A stretch of 64,000 nt of DNA, taken from Phellopilus nigrolimitatus. Taxonomy: Eukaryota; Basidiomycota; Agaricomycetes; Hymenochaetales; Hymenochaetaceae. The stretch covers positions 558,001 to 622,000 of the forward strand of contig JAJOHG010000010.1 of the NCBI GenBank assembly GCA_021029095.1, in the 5' to 3' direction. This document shows, piece after piece, positions 11,396 through 21,148 of the stretch (position 1 is its first letter; the number at the start of each line of letters is the position of its first letter). Both the position numbers and the translations under genes were made by a program. The notes beneath the pieces are model-generated. The model was given only the letters and a program-made list of their open reading frames with translations. It had not been told where the DNA came from and made no database searches.

Positions 11396-12441
11396 TTTTC
11401 TCGAAGAAAACAAGGCCACTATATCCCAAGTTACGAGTGTTGCACAAGTAAATACCGAATAGGGCCCTTTGACTCCTTTGTGGTATATCCAGACGAAATG
11501 TAAGGAGTACCAGGCAACCTTACTATTCGTAGCGAATAGGGCTCCGCAACGTACCGTATACTGGTACGTACGTATTTTCGAAACCTGAATACTGGTACGT
11601 TCAGTATTAATACGGTCCGTATTTTGAGTTTTCGTGGGCACGTACGGTACGGTACTGGTACGGTACTGACCGTATACGGTGATACGTCTTATACGGGTTA
11701 TGTAAACATAGAAGAAAGTTTCGTTTTAGAAATTTTACAAGAGTTTGTCGCATTTTGGCTTTTTCCGGCATCAAAATCATGTTTATTTGTTGAGAAGAGC
11801 AAACGGCAGGCAGTGGCAAAAAAAAAAAAAAAAAGAGAGGAGGGGGGAGGGGATGGCGGCACCAAAGTCCCACTTTTATTTTCCCAATTTCATTTGGATC
11901 TGCTCTATGACACACGTATGATGCAAAAAAAAAGACTGGAAAAGGTAGAAAATTGAGGGAGATAGCCGTGCTCGTCATGTCGAACGACGAACACAACTAT
12001 CTCGGTGTCGCGTGCGGCGCGGGAAGCCGGCGGCGTGCGTTTGGATCGCCAACACGGGCAGTGCCGACAATCCACGCTGTGGTGGCACGGCCGGCGGTGA
12101 TGTCAAATCGCCGGCAATTTGAAGTATTATTTGCAGTTGGGAGACTATAATACCTAATTAGAGGTATGTACCTCACGATCACATGCTTCTAGTTAGATAG
12201 TATAGGTGTAGGGTCACGTATCACGTATTACGAACGTATACAGACGTAGTATACGGGTTCAATACGTGTACGGTCACGTAAATACGTGACCGTATTTTAG
12301 ACCCTCGGAGAGCATTATGATACTGGTACGTGACCGTACCGTACCGTACCGTATTTCGTATATACGGGTACGTTGCGGAGCCCTAGTAGCGAATGCCTAT
12401 GAGAAGTAGACGTGAGTCTTCTGGGATAAATAAGAGAAGCA
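11396..12441 (+). pseudogene. HNH-gene C-terminal relic split by a transposon
   Basis: The two flanks (11396-11536 and 12386-12441) together match 16141-16337 almost base for base in order. At the second locus the sequence is the continuation of an HNH_2-family C-terminus (LEENEATISQVTRVAQV). Here the corresponding frame reads LEENKATISQVTSVAQV and then a stop. The match is interrupted exactly at 11537-12385 by a transposable element. The relic is non-coding. Confidence 0.75.
11537..12385. mobile_element. Non-autonomous hAT-type DNA transposon (849 bp) with 8-bp target duplication
   Basis: The ends form terminal inverted repeats: 5' TAGGGCTCCGCAACGTACC and the reverse complement of the same 19 bases at 12367-12385. 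Both sides are flanked by the direct repeat GTAGCGAA (11529-11536 and 12386-12393). An 8-base duplication and TA-GGG ends are the signature of the hAT superfamily. Subterminal regions (about 11545-11690 and 12200-12365) are packed with GTACGG/CCGTAC motifs, as expected for transposase-binding sites. No transposase reading frame lies inside, so it depends on an element elsewhere. A homologous site without the insertion exists at about 16270. Confidence 0.9.
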
Positions 12442-12449
12442 TATGCTTA

Positions 12450-12957
12450 CAGCTCTTCACATAAATAATGGCAGTTGTGGGTCTGATTGAAATGAAATGA
12501 ATTCACATTATTATTTGGACTTAGCCAAATCTGAGGTGTTTCACTGCTCAATTGTGCTTCAACAGTTCGTGTACTAGCAACCCTTCCTGAGAGAAAAATA
12601 TGTATGTACATGTTCAAGTGTTTACCAATATACAAATAGTATAATAGATCAGAACACACTGCACAAATGTTCTGTATTTCAAAATAAATGAAAGGACAAT
12701 GTCCCCCCCCCCCCCCTAAATCATCAATTGCTCAATTTTCCAGGCACACCTTTTTTGCAGTTGTATATAATACATAATTAATGCATACACACTCTGTGCA
12801 ATTCTGATGCATTTAGTCCATGTTGATGTCTAGCAACACAACATAAATGCCTGAGAACATATCTGAAACACATCAAATTTAGCGAAGTCCAAATAATAAT
12901 GCGAACACATTTCATTTCAATCTGACCCACAACTGCCATTATTTATGCAAAGAGCTG
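12450..12957. mobile_element. MITE with long terminal inverted repeats, TA target site
   Basis: About 100 bases at the left end (from CAGCTCTT) recur as an inverted copy at the right end (to AAGAGCTG). The shared core includes cataaataatggcagttgtg and attattatttggactt. A TA dinucleotide flanks each end (12448-12449, 12958-12959), compatible with Tc1/mariner-like target choice. No coding capacity; a run of C lies near 12703. Confidence 0.8.
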
Positions 12958-12959
12958 TA

Positions 12960-13421
12960 ATATATACTGAGGTGGGTCTACTATATAGCTCATATAAAGG
13001 GGTATTAATGTATTCAGCCTATTTTACCTAATATATATATATATATATATACTGTTATCTAGTACTATGTATCATTTTGGGTTTTTTCTGATGTGTATAT
13101 AGTGATATCCACATTTGTCCAAATTTTGAGATATTGCTTACCAGAGCGAGCAGGGATAAATTCTAACCTAATCTAGCAGCAATTAGTAGTTTTGCTTAAC
13201 TGAGTATTTTTGGTGCTGTTATTTCATACTTTGCAGTTCAGCCTTTTGATTGAACTGCAAACCAAACAGAACTTTGGCAACTCTGCCAGTTCATGTTATG
13301 TAATACATTGTGAAGCAGGAGTATAAATTCTATCCTTTCCCCTTGCTTCCTATTGCCCCATCTTCCAAGACCCAAACCCACTTCACACAACTGTCTCCAA
13401 CACACACACTTACTTCATATC
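12960..13421. other. AT-rich spacer with (AT)n microsatellite; F-box gene promoter
   Basis: Contains an (AT)n run at about 13031-13051 and a strongly AT-rich sequence up to the F-box gene. A CCCAAACCCACTTCACACAA-type C/A-rich leader precedes the ATG. No other gene seen. Confidence 0.5.
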
Positions 13422-14687
13422 ATGCCCTCTCATAATCATGGGACACTTTTTGATAAACTCCCACCAGAGGTCCTATCTCATATTCTTGTTTCTTGTCTAC
13501 CTGATGACAATAACAAACCATCTACTCTAGCTGCACCCCTGTGTCTAACTCGGGTCTGCAAAACTTGGAATAAATTTGCCGAGAACACACATTGCCTATG
13601 GACTGGCATTGAACTTGATAATGACACAATAAGTGATGGAAAAAAGCTTAATCCAAGAACATTCCTTGACCAACTGGGAAGATGGATAAAAAATTCTGGG
13701 AATGCCCCCATCTCCATCAAGTTCTCATACTTATACTTTCCTGGCCATAACAGCTATGAAGACTATTGCAAAGAAATGAAAGAAATCATTAGCTTGCTTC
13801 TCACTTGTCAGCACCGCTGGCGTTCACTGAAGATTTATGTGGAAAACTTCTCTGTTGTTCAGGGTCTATTGGATGAAATGACCAATCTTGACAATGCACC
13901 AAAGCTCAGGGTATTTGAACTTGAAGTTGAAGACATGAAAAACAGTAACTATCCTGCATGGAAAGCACTATGCACTTCACTCACTCTGCATCCCAAAAGT
14001 AGACTCCATTCTGGGTATGCACGGCTCACAGGTCTTGAGTTATCCAACAGTCCATCTACTGAATCCATTATGTGGTGGATTAGACAAGCTCCAAACCTAA
14101 AGACACTTGATGTTTTTATTCGTCTTAAACAGCCAGAGCATCATCAGCATTCCCCTCTTCATGTGTGGAAGCTTGATAACCTCTCTAAGCTATATATCTC
14201 TGCATCTAATGGGTCAGATATAGGGCCATTGCTTGCACAGCTTACTTTTCCTGTGTTGACTGACATAGATGTGAATGTGGGTGCAACTAACTCAACTATT
14301 GTTGAGTATCTTCTGTGCCGCTCAAACCCACAAGTCCTTAAAAAGCTCACTTTTTACTGCTTCCGAATCAGAGAAACCAGTGTATTGACATACCTGAAGC
14401 AAACTCCCAGTTTGGTCTATTTGAGAGTAGTTCCAATGACAAGCATGATTCTGGATGCACTGACAGCAGGGAGTGGAAAGCATCCTATTTGTCCTGACCT
14501 TGAGGAACTAAATGTTTCCTCCCTTGCTTTGCTCTTCAACTTTAAAAAGCTTTTAGATATGGTCCATTCTCGATCACATGACACAAGGTTTAAATCACTG
14601 AAAAAACTCACTATTCCTCATGATGCCACTGAGTCCCAATACAGAGCCCTAGTAAATTTGGGTTTGGAAGTAGCAAAGGAACAGTAA
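13422..14687 (+). CDS. F-box domain protein, single exon
   Basis: Uninterrupted frame of 421 residues beginning MPSHNHGTLFDKLPPEVL. Residues about 8-55 match the F-box consensus of Agaricomycete proteins (LPPEVLSHIL, then ALCLTRVCKTWNKFAENT with the W); the rest is a leucine-rich C-terminal half typical of substrate-binding regions. F-box proteins bind Skp1 and present substrates to SCF ubiquitin ligases. The longer upstream frame begins at a TTG, so the ATG at 13422 in context catATGCC is preferred. The gene is clearly more AT-rich than the GC-rich genes on both sides and lacks introns, although local genes average many. It lies between MITEs and HNH relics, so it may be on a moved block. 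Substrate unknown. Confidence 0.85.
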   Translation: MPSHNHGTLFDKLPPEVLSHILVSCLPDDNNKPSTLAAPLCLTRVCKTWNKFAENTHCLWTGIELDNDTISDGKKLNPRTFLDQLGRWIKNSGNAPISIKFSYLYFPGHNSYEDYCKEMKEIISLLLTCQHRWRSLKIYVENFSVVQGLLDEMTNLDNAPKLRVFELEVEDMKNSNYPAWKALCTSLTLHPKSRLHSGYARLTGLELSNSPSTESIMWWIRQAPNLKTLDVFIRLKQPEHHQHSPLHVWKLDNLSKLYISASNGSDIGPLLAQLTFPVLTDIDVNVGATNSTIVEYLLCRSNPQVLKKLTFYCFRIRETSVLTYLKQTPSLVYLRVVPMTSMILDALTAGSGKHPICPDLEELNVSSLALLFNFKKLLDMVHSRSHDTRFKSLKKLTIPHDATESQYRALVNLGLEVAKEQ

Positions 14688-15047
14688 TTGATGGGGCTGA
14701 TTGACAGAGTTGGAAGAAAATGCTACTGCTTAAATAACAGACATTGTAGTAGTCAGGAATGATATCCAATATTTTATTGCAATAAAACTGTGAAAAATGG
14801 TGGCATGCTCCAAGTGTGCTCTTAGAAACACAAGGCAACCTGCATGCCACAATGAAAGAAGAAAGAGTGAAGAAAGGGGAAACCCGGAAAGAAGAAAGAG
14901 TGAGAAAAGGGGAAGCCCGGACCTCATGCCCACGGTGTATGTCCGGTCCACAACAATAACAGTTGGAGACGCGACTAGCTACATGCACCGCACGCTGCGT
15001 GCGCGCCACACCAACACTACCTAAACTGACACTACCTAAAGTTTCAG
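14688..15047. other. 3' flank of F-box gene with short tandem repeat
   Basis: At 14854-14920 a 33-34-base purine-rich unit (gaaagaagaaagagtga...) is present twice in tandem with few changes. No gene recognised around it. Confidence 0.6.
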
Positions 15048-15847
15048 TAGGGGAGCTCAAAGTTGAGCTCGTCTTTCCTGAGACTGAGATCCCTGCCTTT
15101 TACAGCGATTCAGAGATGACCCGGCATGTCGGCTTTGAAGCTCGCTACGGAGCTTGGTCAGCTCGCAAACACGACCGCCGGCAACCTACATTCAGGTGTG
15201 CTAGGGTTACGCTTGCCTCGCATCAAATCCGGCACGATCTGGCACAAGCATGCATCACGAGTTTTTTTTTTTCTGTTTAAGGCATTTTCCGGTAATAAAT
15301 CATATTGTGTTTTTTTTTGACACATTTTTTCGAGCCCGCACAAAAAGGGAAGCAGTCACTGAAAGGGAAGTTGTAGTGCGGCTGCATGAGCCAACCAATG
15401 AGAGCCGTAGGAACCGTCTTGAGCGGCTTTGGGTGTCCATGAAAGGAAGGATTTCAAGGTGCACATCAGTAAATTCCCTTTCCTGGGCTACCCTTCCGCT
15501 TCTGGTGGGGTCCAAGAAAAAAAGGCTAAAATGCACACAGCCATTATTTTACTGGAAAGCGCAATATTCATTGTAGAGCAACCAAACTCTATTTTTATGC
15601 TGTTTTAGAAGGACAATCCACTGGGCCAGGGTGTGGGGATGTTGATTTTTTTTCAGAACGAATGCCTCGGGTATCAGCGTCTTAAATAAACCCTAGCGCA
15701 CTTGAATAGGCTGCCGGCGGTCGTGTTTGCGAGCTGACCAAGCTCCGTAGCGAGCTTCAAAGCCGACATGCCGGGTCATCTCTGAATCGCTGTAAAAGGC
15801 AGGCATCTCAGTCTCAGGAAAGACGAGCTCAACTTTGAGCTCCCCTA
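15048..15847. mobile_element. Foldback/MITE-like element with about 160-bp inverted termini
   Basis: The left arm (15048 to about 15209, starting TAGGGGAGCTCAAAGTTGAG) recurs in reverse complement at about 15689-15847. The arms share tgacccggcatgtcggcttt and gctcgcaaacacgaccgccg. The spacer (about 480 bases) has no convincing gene. Ends read TA-GGGGAGC...GCTCCCC-TA, allowing a TA target duplication; no 8-base duplication is present. It sits just upstream of another HNH relic. Confidence 0.8.
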
Positions 15848-15902
15848 GTCCCGTATTTACACACCCTTTTTTTCTTCTCATCAAACACATAATCTATTCC
15901 AG

Positions 15903-16337
15903 ACTCCAAACACCTCACTCAATGACATCGTAGAAGACGCAGACCCGATGCCCAGATTGTCACTCTCCTTGTCTTCAAAAACTTCACACCGCCCATCACA
16001 GACCACATCGGCAGCAGATCCGCCAAGTTCCAGACGAGGCTGCTCGGCCTCCGGAAGTCGATTTCACCAATGTCTATACGTGCACCATACTGAAAACATG
16101 GGCACCGCAGACAGCAATTGATCGCATTAAATTGAGTACATGTGATCTCGAAGAAAATGAGGCCACTATATCCCAAGTTACGAGGGTTGCACAAGTAAAA
16201 ACCGAACAGGGCCCTTTGACTCCTCTCTGATATATCCGGACGAAGAGTAAGGAGTACCAGGCCACCTTACTATTTGTAGTGCATGCCTACGAGAAGCAGA
16301 CTTGAGCCTTCTGGGATAAATAAGAGAAGCGTGTATT
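15903..16337 (+). pseudogene. HNH_2-family gene relic (C-terminal part)
   Basis: The segment opens after a splice-acceptor-like ttccag with TPNTSLNDI, continues as VTLLVFKNFTPPITDHIGSR, and after a one-base frame change gives DEAARPPEVDFTNVYTCTIL and KTWAPQTAIDRIK. The order parallels the C-terminal half of the copy at 10487-10740 (TPNASLTSADV, LHVFAQTTPPLTAYVGSRSA, RPPDVLLAAVYAGSALEVWAP). The frame change and downstream stops make it non-functional. Its last 195 bases match the transposon-split relic at 11396-12441. Confidence 0.8.
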
Positions 16338-16982
16338 AAGGATCACTGCCAAGACAATGATTGACAGTACGAAGAATGTGAGGTCCCGGAGGTGCCCCTG
16401 GTGTCGTGCAAATAAACTACTCTGACGTTGTGCGTATGATAATGAGGATGATGGCGCCAGCGAGATCTAGCTACCTGGGCTCTGCAACACGGTTAAATGA
16501 CTGAGTCTCTTAGCGCACAAAGAGCTGAAGCGTATCGACGATCAAAAATACGGCCAAGGACTGGCAGAGAGCATCGTGAAGCTTAGGGATACGGAATTGC
16601 TTTGTTCCATAAGCAATGCAAAATATGTAAGAGGTTCAAAGGGCGGAAACCTGGAGAAGAATGGACCATCTACCGTGGACGTTCGAGTACTGATATTTAA
16701 TTTGTATTTACAAGTGACACGGCCTTGCCGCTTTCCTCAGGACATAGGAAAATGCAGTACTCTCATACTATTTTCGACTGAATGTCTATTATCCATGGGC
16801 GGCAGATGTAGTTATGATCAAGGAAACGAAGCGCGTGAGGCTCAAAAGTCGCACCACGGCAATAGAGCAATAAATACGGATAAAATTATGTGGTCGTAGT
16901 AGTCGTGTGCTTGACGCAATCCGTGGATAGTGATTAGCATGTGCAATCTGAAATTGTGTCGACGGACAAAAGGCTTTTTTTT
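16338..16982. other. No gene seen
   Basis: Unstructured sequence after the HNH relic; the small open frames here lack domain or splice support. Confidence 0.4.
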
Positions 16983-18062
16983 TCAGCCTGCTAATGGCCT
17001 CATTGATCTTGATTTTGGCACTCCCTTACGACTTAGCGCCGACTCGAAAGTTTGATTAGCGGCTCTAGGGAGCTGGGAGGGCCAATTGCGGTAGAGATGG
17101 TCGCTAGAAACATAGCAGGTGCCCTTCCCTTCCCTTCTCTCAAAAGCATCCAACCTGCCAGATTGCGTTCTCGCTCGCGGCAGAGAGGTAGCCGACTGAA
17201 TTTCCAAGAACCCGTAAGCAGTCGAAGGAGCATAGTCGGCTGCATTTGGGCGCGTCACCCTTTCCACTCTGTTGTTCCTTGGATGCTCGCACCTCGACGT
17301 TGCCGAGCTCGCTGGGATTGCGAGTCTGCGCGTAACAGAAGGCGATACAGGAGACAGAACAGCGTCTAACGGGATAGATGATTCGCGTGCCCTCCGCATC
17401 ATCGATCTTCTTAACTGTGTAGGCATCTGAGTTGCCTCTGACGGTGTCGTATCGGGAGAAATGGGAAATGGGAAAGAAGCTGCTCTATTCTTTCGGCTCC
17501 TCTTCCTGCACCCTGATAATCGGAGAGATGTCGCCCCAACAGCTCGGCCTGAAGCCTGCATAGATGGAGAGCTTCCTTCAGGCATCGAAGAAGCAGTCGT
17601 CCTCTTGGCAGCATCTGCCTCGGAAGGGTGTATCTTCGCCTTCGCCTTGTCCACCACACCCGGATTTGGCCAAGTTGTGCGCATTTGTCTTGCATAAGGG
17701 GTAGATTTCTTGTCTAGCCCGATAGCTTCCGACGACAGCCTCAAAAAGTGATCGCTGGATGGAGCGTCATATCTTGAGCTCTCTGCAACAGATGCCGCCC
17801 TGAGTGATTTCGAGCTCGTCAGGAATGATGATGAGCCTCCAGATAGCGGTTTGATCGTTCTTGATGAAGACAGCGTCTTGGAAGATGAGAACGACGGCGA
17901 CGGCGAGAGCAACATTGAAGAGAACGATGGCGATACACAGGGACCCCGAGAAACCGCGTCCGCGAGCGCGCCAATTGCGAGTCTATTGAGCACAATGCCC
18001 CGAGGAGAGATTAAAGCTTCGCCAGTATTCTGTGTGCGATGCCATGATTGTAGATCTTCCAC
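16983..18062 (-). other. Long open frame of doubtful status (359 codons)
   Basis: A 1080-base frame without stops runs on the minus strand and would encode a Ser/Arg-rich product with no recognised domain. The opposite strand over 17750-18030 is also open and gives a more protein-like acidic stretch (TDAALSDFELVRNDDEPPDS, then DEDSVLEDENDGDGESN). Serine runs on the minus strand are what antisense of Asp/Glu-rich coding sequence looks like. I therefore suspect a decayed plus-strand gene whose antisense happens to be open. Function unknown on either strand. Confidence 0.3.
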
Positions 18063-18827
18063 AAAGACAGTATGTGGGTCACGGTCGCCGAGACATACGA
18101 GCGGAGCTTTTAATTTCTTCGGAGTGCTTTGCAGGACAGATATATCATTGGTTTCGTGCTCCTTTGGTTCATACGAGGTTTCCGACGCTGAGAGAGACGT
18201 TACGATTCCTGCAAAGGATCGTCCTTTCCACTTCCTCGTTTTCGATTGCAGTGGCCGTGCACCTTGTCACGGTCACTATTACGAAAAAGTGTACAACGTA
18301 GCGGAAAAGTGTACAAAGAGTGTGGGAACGTATGCCTTATATTGGGGAGGGGTCACAGCCACACGACACCGCCACGCGTCACACTCTTCCTCGTGAGCTT
18401 TCCGGTTCGTATTTTCACGTTTTTACTTTAATTTTTGATCCTGTGTGCTTTCCTTCTTTTCGGTTGGAATGGCCTGTGTCTAGGCTAGGCTTGCATGTAA
18501 TTTTTTTGTGCTTATGTTGTACCTAGCCGTCGTGAAAAATCACTCTGTCGCGCACTCCTTGCGTGACGTCTGTTTCCACCTCACAAATGTATGTTGTGAG
18601 CCGTCGAGCGCACTTATCACTACTGCGAACATGTCCGTGGATTCCCGGAAGCCCAGTGTAATGGTGTACAAACAGCCAAAAGCACATATTACAGTAAAAC
18701 AAAAGCGCCGTCCAGACCAAATAGATGAATAGATATTCCTATTCTAATTTTCTACGACCCGTCCTCTGCCTCCAACTCCGAATGATCTAGCTCGGCATGC
18801 ACTTCGCCTCTGCATTTTGGGTGCCTT
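18063..18827. other. Spacer, no clear gene
   Basis: The first 330 bases continue an open plus-strand frame from the acidic stretch without a recognised domain. The remainder is the 3' flank of the minus-strand GT69 relic. Confidence 0.35.
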
Positions 18828-20891
18828 CTAGCCTCCGGTATACCTAAGAAAAGGCCATCAGTTTAGTATTCACAACGAGAAGAGGCCAAGAAAAACATAC
18901 CGCTGCTCCTGGCAGATGAAGCTCTCGGGCGCGCCCTCCCAGTCGTCCAGGACATACTTCTCGCACGAGCCCAGGCCCTCCTCATCCTTGTCCGTTCTGA
19001 ACAGATCTAGCGCGAGCTGCGCGTGGCTCACCCCGGCGCACGTCGTCATGCACAGGAGGTTCACGAGGATCCGGAACATGCCGTTCGGGATGGAGAACAC
19101 GTCCGCCAGCACATCGCCTGCCGTGGCGTCGTCCGCCTCGCCCTCCCCCGTGTCCGGCATCGCGTCCAAGTCGGAGCCAAGGTTCGCGTCCAAGTCGCCC
19201 GGTGGCTGCTGGCGCTGCGCGCGTCCCTCATCTACACGGCTTCCATGCTCGCCCTCCTCTGCACGATTTACTTGCTCGTCCTCCTCTGCGCGATTTGCTT
19301 CTTCGCTCTCCTCCGTGCGCTTCGCGTGCCTCCGGCATGCGTCCTCACCGGCTGCGACTGCGGCTTCCATGGGCTTCGCCGTGCCCCAGCCGAGGTTGAA
19401 TCCGAGCCCGAGCCCGCCGCCGCCAGCAGCAGCCTTGCTCGCCGCGCCCGCGCGCTCCTCGACGGCACGCACGCCCTCGCGCGCGGCGCTCAGCCAGAGG
19501 TCGCGGCGGAAGTACGCCTACGAGCTGTCGAGGCACGGCGCGGCGCAGCGTCCGTCGTGCTGAGGTTTGCGACCTGCGCGCCCGCGTGGTAGCGCAGGCC
19601 GGTGTAGTATGTCTGCGCGGGGTCGACGACGTGCGTGCCGGACTCGCAGCAGAAGACCTGGAACGGGAGGTGCTGCGCGAAGCGCGCGACGCTGGCGGGG
19701 TCGAGCAGCGGGCCTGCAGAGGCGGCGGAGGACAACGTGGACTGTCTAAACTGGTCGCCGTTGATGTCGCGCATGCGCCAGCGGCCGGAGAAGATAAAGA
19801 AGCCGTTGTGCTCGGCCCAGTCCATGCCGCACACCATCGCAGTGTCGTTCGCCTGGCTCAGGCTGACCATGATCGTCTCGAAGATGTCGTTCGGGCACGT
19901 GAAGCCTTTGAGCCAGACGCGGTGGAACTTGACTTTGCGCTTATGGTAGAGCTCGTAGAGCAGCTCGAGCACGAGGTTGCGCGTGTGCGCCTCCTCGAGG
20001 GGATAGTACACTGCGGCTGGGTCTTCCGTCATGGGCGGGACTTTGCGTATGCGGAAGGGCATGCCGGGCAGAGTCAGAACGGTCTTGCACAGGTCGAGGA
20101 GCGTCTCGGTGGAGTCCAACGAGTCGTAGTACAACATGGACTGCGTCCCAATTCGACGGGCCATCTGGACGATGACTGCAAGCTGGTCGACCAAGAAGTG
20201 GTCCGCAGAGTGGATGACCATGCCGACGAAGTACATCTTGTTCGAGCGGACGAACTTGTCGTACACGTTGTCGCTCTGGCTGAAAGGACACGAAAGGCTC
20301 GGGCAGAGTGCGGCTACCCAGCCGTTCAAGGTGTTCAAGGTGAGCAGCTGTTCGATGCCGGCCAGCACGCTCTGCTGGTCCAGAGGAGACATCGCTTTGT
20401 CCGTGATGCTTTCGTGCCATGTACATTAGACAAATCTCGCAGAGCACATTGAAAACGGGTGTAAGACATACTATGGTTTCTGAAGCCTCTCCCAGAAGTT
20501 GTCAGCGCCATCACGTATGGCATTGCTGAAAGTCTAGCCGCTCGTCCCGCCCAATGCGCACTTGCAGGAAGTCGTACTTCTGTACGCCGAACCTGTCTGA
20601 GCCTAGTATAAGGTCAAGCACGCCCTGGCGTCTTATCTGGGGGGACTCTGGAGTAGCGGAGGAAAAGAAAAGCAGGCGCGCGAGGACAGCGAGAGATGAT
20701 CCAGAAGACACGCGTCAGACCTTCGCCGACGAAGCAAGCCAGTCATTTTTACGCGCGACCAGCTTCAGTTCCTCATATGGAGTTGTCGGCGACAGAGACG
20801 GCGAGGACGGCGACAGCGAGCACAAGGAGTTCTGACAGTGAGCAAGGAGGCGGGAGGAAGTCGAAACCAAGTATGGAAGGACCCTAAACAT
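18828..20891 (-). pseudogene. GT69 family alpha-1,3-mannosyltransferase (CMT1/CAP59-like), disrupted
   Basis: The family order is preserved: a VQKYDFLQVRIGRDERLDF exon, the AIRDGADNFWERLQKPY motif, ITDKAMSPLDQQ, LNGWVAALCPS, the fold core NKMYFVGMVIHSADHFLVDQ, YYDSLDSTETLLDL, TMVCGMDWAEHN-like acidic motif (AMVCGMDWAEH), FCCESGTHVVDP and a C-terminal LLCMTTCAGVSHAQLALDLF / YVLDDWEGAPESFICQEQR block. Members (Cryptococcus Cmt1, Cap59) are Golgi type II membrane glycosyltransferases. Lesions: a one-base frame change near 20525 between LDF and AIRDG, and a second frame change plus an in-frame TAG near 19515-19530, within the otherwise conserved CLDSS-AYFRRDLWLSAA block. The last exon, spliced after gtatgttttt..ttcttag, would be 16 bases (18828-18843). 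The 5' end (MFRVLPYLV at 20891) is tentative. An acidic low-complexity insert occupies about 19150-19350. Confidence 0.7.
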
Positions 20892-21058
20892 GGAAATTTC
20901 TTCTTCTACACCACTCTCGTCATCGTGGTCGCCGCCGCCCTCTTCCCTCGTCCCTGCTGCCGCCATCCGGTGTCCTCGCCGCCACCCTCCCTTGTCGCCA
21001 CCGCCCACCCTTGTGCACGCCGATTGCACACCCTCAACCGGGAAGAAGAAGAAAAAAG

Positions 21059-21107
21059 CTGGCTTAAAAGCTCGTGTCTGTAGTACAGACACGAGTAGTT
21101 AAGCCAG
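21059..21107. repeat. 49-base perfect-armed hairpin at a relic boundary
   Basis: ctggcttaa + 3 + ctcgtgtctgta, then a single central g at 21083, then the reverse complement tacagacacgag + 3 + ttaagccag. The two arms (9 and 12 bases) are perfect. It lies exactly between the 5' side of the GT69 relic and the truncated start of the exchanger relic. Confidence 0.85.
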
Positions 21108-21148
21108 ATTATGAACACATTATGGACCTCGGGATAAACCAGGTTCCT

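Noticed and set aside
15048..15855. hAT assignment for the third MITE-like element
   Set aside because: Ends resemble TAGGGG but no 8-base duplication is present at the borders.
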